A stretch of 34,819 bases of DNA from the NCBI GenBank assembly GCA_012031475.1, contig JAAUTJ010000002.1, forward strand, positions 1-34,819. Direction: 5' to 3'. Shown in pieces: positions 9,801-15,984 of this stretch (its first letter is position 1; each line of letters begins with the position of its first letter). The DNA is from Leptolyngbyaceae cyanobacterium SM1_3_5 (GTDB lineage Bacteria; Cyanobacteriota; Cyanobacteriia; Elainellales; Elainellaceae). The notes beneath the pieces are model-generated. The model was given only the letters and a program-made list of their open reading frames with translations. It ran no database searches and had not been told where the DNA came from. A program made the position numbers and the translations under genes.

Positions 9801-10545
9801 GGGCATTGAGCCGATAGCGGGCAAGACTTCCTTTGATGGCGGGGCTATCGACGATCCACACTGTATCGCCTTGAACTTCTCCCAGCGGCACGTAGACTCC
9901 AATTGGCATTTCGGCGTCCAGATGCACACGCGAATTCTCGCAAGATGCCCAGCAATATTTCCCGTTTGAGCCGTCCCGCTGGCGATTTTGGAAGCCGACA
10001 ATTTGCCCGTCTACGTTGGGAATTGGGCAGGCAATCCCGATCGATTGGATGGACAATCCCCCGCGTACCGTGCGACCGGGGAAGTTATGCGGGAAGCCGA
10101 TCGGCAGCGATTGCCACTGCTCAACCGTGCGGTATCCGTCCGCTTCAATCCACTCTGGCTTGAAGCCGCGATCGAGCAAGGCTACGCGATCGATCGGGCT
10201 GAGCGAAAGCGATTGGGTCAGCTTGCGATTCCATTTGTCGCGCTCGACTGCTGGCAGTTGGGCGGCGATTTTCGCGTCGCGTTCGGCTTGTTTTCGCGCT
10301 CGTTTGGCTTGGCGTTCCTGTTCGCGATCGACCTGGGATTGCTCAGCAAAGGCGGCAGCATTGGCTGCACTCTGCCAAATGCCGAAACCTTGAGCGTCGT
10401 GCCCTCGGAAGATCCAGCCGCTCGGATTGGCGGTATCGTCATGGCAAAACACTAGCCCGCTGCTGAGTGACTGGCGGCAGTCTTTGTGTTTTCGCTGTCC
10501 CTCACAGATGGGGCAATCGCGCTTGAGTCGCTTCCACTGGCTCAT
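6871..10545 (-). CDS. CyRepA1-type plasmid replication protein (primase/helicase)
   Basis: This 1224-aa protein has the architecture of large cyanobacterial plasmid initiators named CyRepA1. A zinc-finger-like start with CPICEG at 11-16, C23 and C34 is followed by a basic helix (about 75-95). A DUF3854/TOPRIM-like region (about 160-350) has GEVQGDTVWIVDSPAIKGS and the acidic pair in FAPDAGD (284-290). An SF1/SF2-like helicase follows, with Walker A RKGSGKS (K418), Walker B VLILDEVR (D501-E502), a motif III-like CDADLTN and an arginine-finger-like QLIARERH. It would prime and unwind the origin. It is the second gene of an operon: its ATG overlaps the upstream stop in an ATGA, implying translational coupling. 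The C-terminal ~200 residues are acidic and low-complexity, then basic. It marks the element as a plasmid or plasmid derivative. Confidence 0.85.
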   Translation of the reverse strand: MSQWKRLKRDCPICEGQRKHKDCRQSLSSGLVFCHDDTANPSGWIFRGHDAQGFGIWQSAANAAAFAEQSQVDREQERQAKRARKQAERDAKIAAQLPAVERDKWNRKLTQSLSLSPIDRVALLDRGFKPEWIEADGYRTVEQWQSLPIGFPHNFPGRTVRGGLSIQSIGIACPIPNVDGQIVGFQNRQRDGSNGKYCWASCENSRVHLDAEMPIGVYVPLGEVQGDTVWIVDSPAIKGSLARYRLNAPVLGATNGGFASSPNTTQDTLTKLFDRHPTLKRLVFAPDAGDVKNKAVMQRWRSQYEFLTKLGYQVDVAWWGQISKEECDIDELPPEQFDQIRYLNFAEFVAIAVEHGGLDASAAPTSYQQRVDRAQRYLNTLALTPDLELDCEFLPPDLWQKLPLTGIVNLLSRKGSGKSKAMLKPAIAHFVEQGKRVLSITPRVVLGLEQCAKFSSSNFEMRWIDALGSTEEAQRQQPAGSCCWDSFWKIADQHWDVLILDEVRLGLKHLATSNTTVKKRRPQILKMLAELIRRIIANGGLVILCDADLTNVEVDYIRQLAPQTAKTFTIVNHHRGQSRSVDYYSGNQASVELLIYEHIERMLLLGIEEPILIPADSQAELSAIQKRLLERFPQLAGRIVRIDSTTTEEEAGKRFVQHINAEIERLRPLILLYSPSMEVGVSIETEWFTHIFAFYFGVIEPCEFRQLIARERHNLPLTIWATNSNNSYMGSCRSPLPDVVKRTIEQNAKAGGTQSVLDLSIEMAKAESDGDIEIFLQRLHSLWQDGNWNNAHFELLANIQARSNFAKPQCGVQLRQELIEMENCEIRDWEGTSNWFGDAIKGQKEKDRFERAERLSEGTHSQMSVEEARSIQGDSSTTTEQRLQAEGVLLQDFLPGVTLTPEFVFERKVNDRYWLNAQNLYWLIEHPEIAKLQDAKQWKSNGYKWQHGDVFLPDLHLKLEQVGFIRECGILELLNKPEYHNEHSQVIAVMVFMRQRRWRLQRLFNLNVSEATDPISFLRRLLIKIGLNQGQVRGDGETRFYRVKGFHCIDRLAVMQAWNQKYVDLIEAQPAGECSRLCDRAALTAEPIGSIASEGVVSAVLDTAITLAESPSETLDSLAQPNSASIETASPIASECPVSEIETQSLPVNASSQLEESPDDIETIAVLLECAESPEKLKEVRQIQGMTRSIWKAALKKLMREQRQRVNQWMNYLFDSGQLIRSSA

Positions 10546-11129
10546 GCTTCACCCCCGTCAATGCCGTAGGTGAATAGATCAAGGGTTTCAAATTCGCCTG
10601 CTTTGCTGGTGTGCGTCGCGGCGTGTGGCTCTGGTTCCTTCTTGCGCTTTAAGCGCTGCTGTCTTTCCTGCCAAATTAAATCGACCACCCAGCCGCAATC
10701 ACCGGAGCATTTCGAGGCATCCAGTCCCCCATGCTTGATCGGCCAACCGCACAAGCGGCAGTTTTTGAGGTAGCTGAAGGCCAGATCAGCAGGACTCACC
10801 CAGTCTGCGGGCAATTCCTTTGCTGGAACTGGAGCGATCGAGACCAACCCAGCAGGCATTTCCTTTCGCTCTAACTCGATCGCCGGAGTGGGTGTTGCGG
10901 GCTGTAGCTCGATCGGGCGGTGCGAGTCACGGGCAACTGGAGCGATCGCTTGTCGCTGCGCCGCTGCGCGGAGCGCGGTTGCGGTCGAATCGGTGAGCGA
11001 AATTTGCTTGGAGCGGTGAGCGGGCGGGCGGGTCGATCGCGGCTTCCGATGAGAGATGGAGCGGGCGATCGTCTGGTTTGGGGCACTTCCCCAAATAGCA
11101 GTAGCTGTGGCATTTTGCCGATTCTCCAT
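10542..11129 (-). CDS. Small Cys-rich protein upstream of the replication gene
   Basis: The protein has 195 aa. The N-terminal half is basic and Ser/Thr/Pro-rich, probably disordered. The C-terminal half holds a compact four-cysteine motif (NCRLCGW then SKCSGDCGW, about 131-158) fitting a zinc ribbon. It is translationally coupled to the replication protein through an ATGA overlap and is probably its partner or regulator. The two proteins share the heptapeptide HGGLDAS, here next to the cysteines and there just before the helicase. ATG 11129 is the first ATG in frame but lacks a good ribosome site. I do not recognise the family. Confidence 0.65.
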   Translation of the reverse strand: MENRQNATATAIWGSAPNQTIARSISHRKPRSTRPPAHRSKQISLTDSTATALRAAAQRQAIAPVARDSHRPIELQPATPTPAIELERKEMPAGLVSIAPVPAKELPADWVSPADLAFSYLKNCRLCGWPIKHGGLDASKCSGDCGWVVDLIWQERQQRLKRKKEPEPHAATHTSKAGEFETLDLFTYGIDGGEA

Positions 11130-11388
11130 TAGGAATTGGAAGAATCAGGCAAAGGTTTTTAGATGCTGTTTTGGCTCTATCCCACAGAAAGCGAACAGCC
11201 GATCAAGTGAAGTGGCGTAGTTCCCCTTCCTCGATCGGCTTTACTGTTATATTTATGATGCAATATCATGAAATGACAATCGTTCACTTGATGTAGGAAC
11301 GGGGCTTGGCAGGCGGTGAAACCTTTAACCCTGATTCCTTTGGACTGGTGAACGTAAAACCCTTGAGAACTCCTTGAGGTCTTCTATG
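11130..11388. promoter_or_regulatory. Inverted-repeat-rich region upstream of the replication operon (candidate origin/operator)
   Basis: About 260 bp without a gene. AGCCGATC (11197-11204) is inverted as GATCGGCT at 11233-11240. ATCAAGTGAA (11202-11211) is inverted as TTCACTTGAT at 11283-11292. An AT-rich ATGAT-GCAAT-ATCAT mini-palindrome lies at about 11256-11270, and CCTTGAG is repeated at 11361 and 11372. Nested inverted repeats around an AT-rich core immediately upstream of an initiator gene fit an origin or autoregulatory site. No classical iteron array is visible. Confidence 0.4.
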
Positions 11389-11415
11389 CCTCCCTGTCGA
11401 TTGCCGACCGGGAGG
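11389..11415. terminator. GC-rich hairpin between the two minus-strand operons
   Basis: CCTCCC (11389-11394) pairs with GGGAGG (11410-11415), extended by GTCG/CGAC past one mismatch. TTTAGTTGTTT follows on the plus strand. It lies just after the stop at 11427 of the minus-strand operon, so it could end that transcript, although the T-rich tail is on the other strand. Confidence 0.5.
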
Positions 11416-11426
11416 TTTAGTTGTTT

Positions 11427-12227
11427 CTAAGGAGTCTTCGGGCTACGTCTTGAACTTAAGTAACTTTCAACGAAGTCGATAACCTGATCTCGCTCAACGA
11501 TGGAGACTGTCCCCGCGTTGCGAATTGTCAGATATTTCTGATCACCTATTGTGGCGTATAAATGGTCTGGGTGGTCGCCTAGAACCGTGTCTGTCCAAAG
11601 GACAAGCAATTTTGCAATGGGTCTGCGGCGATCGCGAGATGACCCGCCCAATAGATCAGGTCTTTCCTTGCGAAGCCAGCGTTCCTGATCGAGCATTTCA
11701 AGTAGGGGATCGGGCTTCCAAGTCTTCACACCTCCTTTTTTTCTTCTAAATCGCAATACTTGTCGTTCCTCGTTGTAAGTGATTTTTGAAAGCGATAATG
11801 AGCGAATTTTGATCAAAATGAATTCCTTGTCAGGAAATCTCAAAAAAAAGTCAATATCTCGGATGCCCTCTCCTTTGAGTCCAACCTTAATTGAGATGTC
11901 TTCACTCTCAAATGCTTCAATTAACTCTGATATCAGCAAAAATCGTTGGCTGGTTCCCTGAAGCTCCCCACCTATCTGCGATACTGGTAGTCCTGCGATC
12001 ATCCCAGCACTGAAGATCATCATTCCTACGAGTCCGCCAAGCGCAGACGCCAAGAACAATATCGTCAGTTGCTCTCGCCGCCGCCGTAATTGTTCCAGTT
12101 CAGCGTAATTTTCTGCCTCAAACTTACCCACCTCAACCCCAGAATGAAGAATGCCATTCTCCATTCTGGCTTTTTGGTTGTAAGTCTGAATCAGCCAAAG
12201 TTGCGGCTCATCTAAGACAGCAAACAT
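11427..12227 (-). CDS. Membrane-anchored NERD-like (PD-(D/E)XK-like) protein, probably inactive
   Basis: From ATG 12227 the protein has 266 aa. That start follows a GAGG at good spacing and lies beyond the stop of the upstream Uma2 gene; an earlier ATG at 12251 would overlap that gene. A charged N-terminal helix precedes one strong hydrophobic hairpin (about 55-85, FLASALGGLVGMMIFSAGM). The following domain resembles NERD-type nucleases: DIDFFLRFPDKEFILIKIRS sits where active families have D-x-D then I-E-V-K. Here the catalytic Glu and Lys positions read K and R, suggesting a structural or DNA-binding remnant. It is the last gene of the 13792-11427 operon. The fold assignment is inference. 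Confidence 0.5.
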   Translation of the reverse strand: MFAVLDEPQLWLIQTYNQKARMENGILHSGVEVGKFEAENYAELEQLRRRREQLTILFLASALGGLVGMMIFSAGMIAGLPVSQIGGELQGTSQRFLLISELIEAFESEDISIKVGLKGEGIRDIDFFLRFPDKEFILIKIRSLSLSKITYNEERQVLRFRRKKGGVKTWKPDPLLEMLDQERWLRKERPDLLGGSSRDRRRPIAKLLVLWTDTVLGDHPDHLYATIGDQKYLTIRNAGTVSIVERDQVIDFVESYLSSRRSPKTP

Positions 12228-12237
12228 TTTTACTGCC

Positions 12238-12840
12238 TCACACGCCAGCATTGAGAACCTGATCAGCCGTCAGTTCCAACTGCTTGAACTCCTCTGACTC
12301 AATGCGATCGCTGCCTCGAAACACGCCATGTTCCACGTATTCGCCTGCTTCTAGCTTTAGCACCGTGATCGACTGCTCGGTCGGATTAATCAGCCAGTAT
12401 TCGGGAATGCCCCGGTGCTGATATTGGTCACGCTTCGCTTCATAGTCACGTTTGCGATTGTCATCTCCAGGGCTGACGACTTCAGCAACCAGTCGCGGAG
12501 CCGCCATGTGCAAGCGGATGAATAATCGTGTCTGGGTTAGGCTCAGATGCTCTTCGCGCAAAATGACTAAATCAGGAAAGCGCGTTTTCGGGTGGCCTTC
12601 GACCTCGACTTCGCAGGAGTGGGGACGAATCAGCCGCAGTGGAGCGACACCACAATTTGCCAGCAACACCATCAGCAGATTGGCGATGAAGTCATTTGGC
12701 TCAGATTCAGATGGCAATTGATTCAACTCCCACTCACTCACAAACTCACAGCGGCCTTCTGGCAGTCCAAGCCGCGCCCAATCTTCCGCATCCAGACTGG
12801 CGTATTCTTCAAACGTTAATTTTCGAGTGGCCTGTGTCAT
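12238..12840 (-). CDS. Uma2 family endonuclease-like protein (DUF820)
   Basis: The protein has 200 aa, the usual size for this PD-(D/E)XK family, which is greatly expanded in cyanobacteria and whose role is mostly unknown. Recognisable features are the start MTQATRKLTFEEYASL, RFPDLVILRE (catalytic Asp), LVAEVVSPGD (Glu), the DYEAKRDQY helix and the GIPEYWLINP strand. It is more diverged at its N-terminus than its downstream neighbour. The ribosome site is AGGA fused to a HIP1 octamer, then ATG. It sits in a minus-strand operon with a second Uma2 gene 48 bp upstream, probably by old duplication, since both begin MTQAT(R/Q)KLTFEEY. Confidence 0.9.
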   Translation of the reverse strand: MTQATRKLTFEEYASLDAEDWARLGLPEGRCEFVSEWELNQLPSESEPNDFIANLLMVLLANCGVAPLRLIRPHSCEVEVEGHPKTRFPDLVILREEHLSLTQTRLFIRLHMAAPRLVAEVVSPGDDNRKRDYEAKRDQYQHRGIPEYWLINPTEQSITVLKLEAGEYVEHGVFRGSDRIESEEFKQLELTADQVLNAGV

Positions 12841-12841
12841 G

Positions 12842-12853
12842 GCGATCGCTCCT
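12842..12853 (-). promoter_or_regulatory. Shine-Dalgarno fused to a HIP1 octamer
   Basis: On the minus strand AGGA is followed directly by GCGATCGC, then one base, then ATG. The HIP1 octamer fills the spacer. The same layout occurs before the genes starting at 13472 and 20447. Confidence 0.7.
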
Positions 12854-12887
12854 GTTGTCGTTGCCCGTCTTGCTGATTTCTACTACC

Positions 12888-13472
12888 TCACACCCCAGCG
12901 TTGAGGATTTGCTGAGCCGTCAAATCCAACTGCTTAAACTGCTCGGACTGAATGCGATCGCCCCCTCGAAATGCTTTGACCTTGTAGCTCTTGCCCTGCA
13001 ACGTCAGCACCGATACCACAGCCCGAATCGGATCGACAATCCAGTATTCCGGGATTTCGCGCTGTGCGTACTCTTTGGGCTTCTCGATGTAGTCGCGATC
13101 GTAGTTGTCATCTCCAGGTTCACCAGGGGAAACCACTTCCACGACCAACTGCGGCGTTGGCATCTCTGGTTGCACAACCGATTGCCTTGCACCTTTGAGG
13201 GCGATCACGCCTGCTTCGGTCAATACCATCAAGTCAGGACAACGGCTTGTCACCGTGCGGCTACTCACCTTCACTTCCGTTTTTTGCCGCAAGCGGAAGT
13301 AAGAAACCAACGGCAATAGCGTTGCAAGTAGAAAGTTGCTGATTAAAACGTTGATTTCACTCTCAGTTGGCATTTCGACTAGAACCCCATCGACTAACTC
13401 ATAGCGGGTATCGGTTCCGTCGTCATAGGCGAGATATTCTTCAAACGTCAGTTTTTGAGTGGCTTGGGTCAT
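12888..13472 (-). CDS. Uma2 family endonuclease-like protein (DUF820)
   Basis: The protein has 194 aa with all family landmarks: MTQATQKLTFEEYLAYDDG, RYELVDGVLVEMP, SRCPDLMVLTE, LVVEVVSPGEPGDDNYDRDY, and REIPEYWIVDP. The PD...EVV core is intact, so nuclease activity is possible. Its ATG is preceded by AGGA plus HIP1 plus one base. The preceding gene stops 12 bp upstream, so the two are co-transcribed. The C-terminal QLDLTAQQILNAGV is nearly repeated at the end of the next Uma2 protein. Confidence 0.92.
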   Translation of the reverse strand: MTQATQKLTFEEYLAYDDGTDTRYELVDGVLVEMPTESEINVLISNFLLATLLPLVSYFRLRQKTEVKVSSRTVTSRCPDLMVLTEAGVIALKGARQSVVQPEMPTPQLVVEVVSPGEPGDDNYDRDYIEKPKEYAQREIPEYWIVDPIRAVVSVLTLQGKSYKVKAFRGGDRIQSEQFKQLDLTAQQILNAGV

Positions 13473-13473
13473 A

Positions 13474-13485
13474 GCGATCGCTCCT
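13474..13485 (-). promoter_or_regulatory. Shine-Dalgarno fused to a HIP1 octamer
   Basis: AGGA-GCGATCGC-T-ATG on the minus strand, the same arrangement as at 12842-12853, with HIP1 occupying exactly the ribosome-site spacer of the Uma2 gene that starts at 13472. Confidence 0.7.
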
Positions 13486-13792
13486 ATTCTTCTGAACTCA
13501 ACTCTTCGGGCAGGTCAGGTCGCTTGCCTTCGTATGCCGCTAGTAATTCATCGGCAGTTCCATTCTGAATGCGATCGAACAATTCATCTGGCGTGACCCC
13601 AAGCTTCTCAGCCGTGAAATTCAAGATGTCTTGAATAGCTGACTTGCGCTCACGAATCCGAAAACTAAGCAACTGCGTTGATTGTGTTGCTTTAGTGCGG
13701 CCTGTCAACCAAGACCAGGCGTTTAACCACTGATCATCGTGAAAGCCTAACGGCCCGATCGTAAATCGCTTCGGCATTGGCTCTAATTCCAT
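13484..13792 (-). CDS. Small hypothetical protein, first gene of the Uma2 operon
   Basis: The protein has 102 aa. GGGAGGACAA lies just before ATG 13792, an excellent ribosome site. It is acidic at the C-terminus with a helical middle (SAIQDILNFTAEKLGVTPDELFDRI). It leads the minus-strand operon and faces the HTH gene at 13976 across a palindromic region, so it may be controlled by that gene. I do not recognise the family; its position next to two PD-(D/E)XK-type genes suggests an accessory or plasmid-stability role. Confidence 0.65.
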   Translation of the reverse strand: MELEPMPKRFTIGPLGFHDDQWLNAWSWLTGRTKATQSTQLLSFRIRERKSAIQDILNFTAEKLGVTPDELFDRIQNGTADELLAAYEGKRPDLPEELSSEE

Positions 13793-13825
13793 TTGTCCTC
13801 CCTCTAGTTTCGTTCATCTGTGCAG

Positions 13826-13909
13826 ATATGAATCAGATTCGTTTAGCTCTCTAAAATTAGCTTGCACAAATCTGATTCATATGTGTTCAGTTTAGCATCA
13901 GTTATGCTA
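13826..13909. promoter_or_regulatory. Divergent operator-like palindromes
   Basis: ATATGAATCAGATT (13826-13839) recurs perfectly inverted at 13869-13882 with a 29-bp spacer. A second smaller palindrome, TAGCAT-CAGTT-ATGCTA, lies at 13893-13909. The region is the AT-rich intergenic space between divergent operons starting at 13792 (minus) and 13976 (plus). Two 14-bp half sites about four helical turns apart fit cooperative or looping binding by a dimeric repressor, plausibly the HTH protein encoded at 13976. Confidence 0.6.
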
Positions 13910-13975
13910 CTGTGAATCGTAGGACAAGAAACCGGACACTGCCCGGAACCTACAAAAGCTTACGGAGTACAACCT

Positions 13976-14803
13976 ATGGAAATGCAGACAGTGCCTAGCT
14001 TTGGGCGCACAGATTCGATTGTGATCCCATTCCCCGGACAGCCTATGGGACAGCCCGCTACCAGTCCGCAAGACATCTCGCCAGACAGCACCAGCACTAC
14101 GACCGGACGCACCTACACCTTCAAAGAAGCGGCTGAACTGCTGCTATGTGGGGACGAATCCACGCTCCGCAATCGCTACTGGAAAGAGAAGATCGAACCC
14201 GCTTTTCGGCACTTTCCCACGCCACTCCAATCGATCGCGAAATACGATCGCAACGACAAACCAATCTATCGACTCAATGAAGTGGCGATCGCGGTTCTGC
14301 GGGCGTTTCTGGAGGCAAAAGCCGAAGGCCGTGAAGATGCGTTTCTGCTGACAGCGCGGCAAGAATATCCCGCTCCAGCCGCGACTGACGACCCCGCTGA
14401 CGAATCAGAAACTCAGAAGTCGATCGAAGTCGAAACTAAGGCTGTGACTGTGGTTGATACGCCTCTCCTGCCACAAACCTACTCGCTGGCGGCCTTGGCA
14501 GGGGATGCGATCGCCATTGATGACCCGCTGGCATTGGCAAATCAAATTGTGCAGGCGATCGAAAACGTGCAGACGGCGATGAAAACCGACATCGATCGCA
14601 AAGAGCAGAAGTTGAACGACACGCGCAAAGCCAAAGAAATCGTCAGCGCCAAAGTGCAGGAATTGAAGTTTGAGCAGCGCCTATATCAAGAGCGTAACGC
14701 CTCCATCAACAACGCTCAAAACCAAGACACGCAATCGCTACAGGAGTTGACATCTTTTCTGCAAGCGCTGGGAAAGCCCCCTGCTGCTCCGCCTGCTGGT
14801 TAG
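13976..14803 (+). CDS. HTH and coiled-coil plasmid protein
   Basis: The protein has 275 aa, with GGAG well placed before ATG 13976. Residues about 43-105 (YTFKEAAELL, then STLRNRYWKEKIEPAFRHF, then YRLNEVAIAVLRAF) look like a winged-helix/MerR-like DNA-binding region. A Thr/Glu-rich linker follows, and the C-terminal ~80 residues form a charged coiled coil (TAMKTDIDRKEQKLNDTR and following), ending in a Pro/Ala tail. It leads the plus-strand operon that runs to 19440. It may be a segregation adaptor, as plasmid HTH plus coiled-coil proteins often are, or the repressor of the divergent promoters. No ParA is present nearby. Confidence 0.65.
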   Translation: MEMQTVPSFGRTDSIVIPFPGQPMGQPATSPQDISPDSTSTTTGRTYTFKEAAELLLCGDESTLRNRYWKEKIEPAFRHFPTPLQSIAKYDRNDKPIYRLNEVAIAVLRAFLEAKAEGREDAFLLTARQEYPAPAATDDPADESETQKSIEVETKAVTVVDTPLLPQTYSLAALAGDAIAIDDPLALANQIVQAIENVQTAMKTDIDRKEQKLNDTRKAKEIVSAKVQELKFEQRLYQERNASINNAQNQDTQSLQELTSFLQALGKPPAAPPAG

Positions 14804-14928
14804 GCGCTGTTGCGATCACGCTGGCCGCTTGTACCCTCGCGATCGCCCTTTGGCAGTTTGCACACTCACCCTTTGCCGCTCAGTCTTCGCTGCATGAATT
14901 TCAACATCGATCGCGCTGAGGTTTCGTG

Positions 14929-15084
14929 ATGAATTCCAATTCTTTTTCTACTTTCGCTTTGCTGCTATTTGGCGCACTCTTCGCCGTGATGGTGTCTAGC
15001 CCAAATCCAACGGCTTCAAATCCTGTTCCATACGTGAGTTCTCAAGATTTGCAACAAGCGTTTTTTGGGTCGAGTTCGCCATAG
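14929..15084 (+). CDS. Small exported or membrane peptide, 51 aa
   Basis: ATG 14929 follows GAGG at a 7-nt spacing. The product begins MNSNSFSTFALLLFGALFAV, a hydrophobic stretch fitting a signal peptide or single membrane helix, then has a short polar tail ending GSSSP. It sits between two genes of the plus-strand operon in the same orientation. I do not know the family. In conjugation or membrane-complex operons such small hydrophobic proteins are common. Confidence 0.5.
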   Translation: MNSNSFSTFALLLFGALFAVMVSSPNPTASNPVPYVSSQDLQQAFFGSSSP

Positions 15085-15137
15085 TTTTCCTCCAGTTGAT
15101 TCGCTGCCACTTCAACCCAAACGATTAGGAGAAATCC

Positions 15138-15332
15138 ATGCCACGCCCGAACAGAAAAAATCAGCCCGAACCCGCGCCTGAATTCCCGACCGATGTTGAT
15201 TTTGATTTTACGCCGCCCCAAGCCAGCGAGAATCAGCCCACACCTGCGCCGCAATCGAACGTGAGGCCGTTCCCCACACTGCCGACTGCGACGCGATCGC
15301 CTCAGTTGAATTTGCCCGAAATTGAGGGCTAG
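15138..15332 (+). CDS. Small Pro-rich disordered protein, 64 aa
   Basis: AGGAGA lies a few bases before ATG 15138. The product is rich in Pro, Asn and Thr with no hydrophobic core, so it is probably disordered. Its stop is 8 bp before the next reading frame, indicating co-translation. Its C-terminus (SPQLNLPEIEG) and the N-terminus of the next protein (TPDLNFAMPDF) are similar in style, and the two could have been one longer protein. No family is recognised. Confidence 0.5.
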   Translation: MPRPNRKNQPEPAPEFPTDVDFDFTPPQASENQPTPAPQSNVRPFPTLPTATRSPQLNLPEIEG

Positions 15333-15340
15333 AGCGCATC

Positions 15341-15916
15341 TTGCAAACGCCTGACTTGAACTTTGCAATGCCTGATTTCGTGGGTGCTGTCCCCACTGAT
15401 CTCTATCGGCCTTCTAGCAGTTCGATCCCTGAAATTGACGATGCTACCTATCAGCAAGAATCAAAATCAGCACACAACAAACTCAATGCGGTCAAACTGC
15501 AAAATGAATCGCTCTTGATTGTGGAAGAGGAGTCAAAAGGTGCGGTGATTGCCTCGCGTATTGCAGGCAACGTTGCCACTGCCCTCGTGAACTTCCGCAA
15601 GGCTCAGGTCAACTATCTAGTCGGGATGGATGCGGCAGATATCGCCTACGAAGTGGGGACTGCCAAAAATGCTGAAACGCGCACGAATGGCTTCAAGGAA
15701 GTCTCGATTCTGCAAGAGAAGGGGCGATCGCTCGACGAGCGCTTCAGAGGGGCGCAAATCAAAACCAACTTGGAGCGCGAAAAAAACTCGAACTCGCAGC
15801 TTGACGTGGATCACCAGGTTCGCATCCGGCCAATCCTCCAAGAAAAGCTCGATGCCGAGTTTGAATCGCTCAAAAACAGCGCATCCGAGGCGCGGCAAAA
15901 GCTGAGCTACGCCTAA
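15341..15916 (+). CDS. Coiled-coil protein of the plasmid operon, function unknown
   Basis: The protein has 191 aa from TTG 15341, with a GAGGG some 15 bases upstream; ATG 15368 would give 182 aa but has no ribosome site. After a short N-terminal tail the protein is almost wholly helical and charged (about 45-190), with a small Ala/Val-rich patch (RIAGNVATALVNFRK). It lies directly upstream of the membrane ATPase gene, whose N-terminal half is also a long coiled coil, so direct interaction is plausible. No family is recognised. Confidence 0.6.
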   Translation: MQTPDLNFAMPDFVGAVPTDLYRPSSSSIPEIDDATYQQESKSAHNKLNAVKLQNESLLIVEEESKGAVIASRIAGNVATALVNFRKAQVNYLVGMDAADIAYEVGTAKNAETRTNGFKEVSILQEKGRSLDERFRGAQIKTNLEREKNSNSQLDVDHQVRIRPILQEKLDAEFESLKNSASEARQKLSYA

Positions 15917-15922
15917 TCCCTT

Positions 15923-15960
15923 GCTTCATGCCCCTAGAGCCACTTCTAGGGGCATGAAGC
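15923..15960 (+). terminator. Perfect 16-bp hairpin inside the operon
   Basis: GCTTCATGCCCCTAGA (15923-15938) pairs perfectly with 15945-15960 around a 6-nt loop. It starts 7 bp after the preceding stop and ends 24 bp before the ATPase start. No T-run follows, so it is more likely an attenuator or mRNA-processing element setting the ratio of upstream small proteins to the ATPase than a full terminator. A protein-binding palindrome is an alternative. Confidence 0.55.
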
Positions 15961-15984
15961 CCCCTTGTAGAAGATTTTCAAGCC

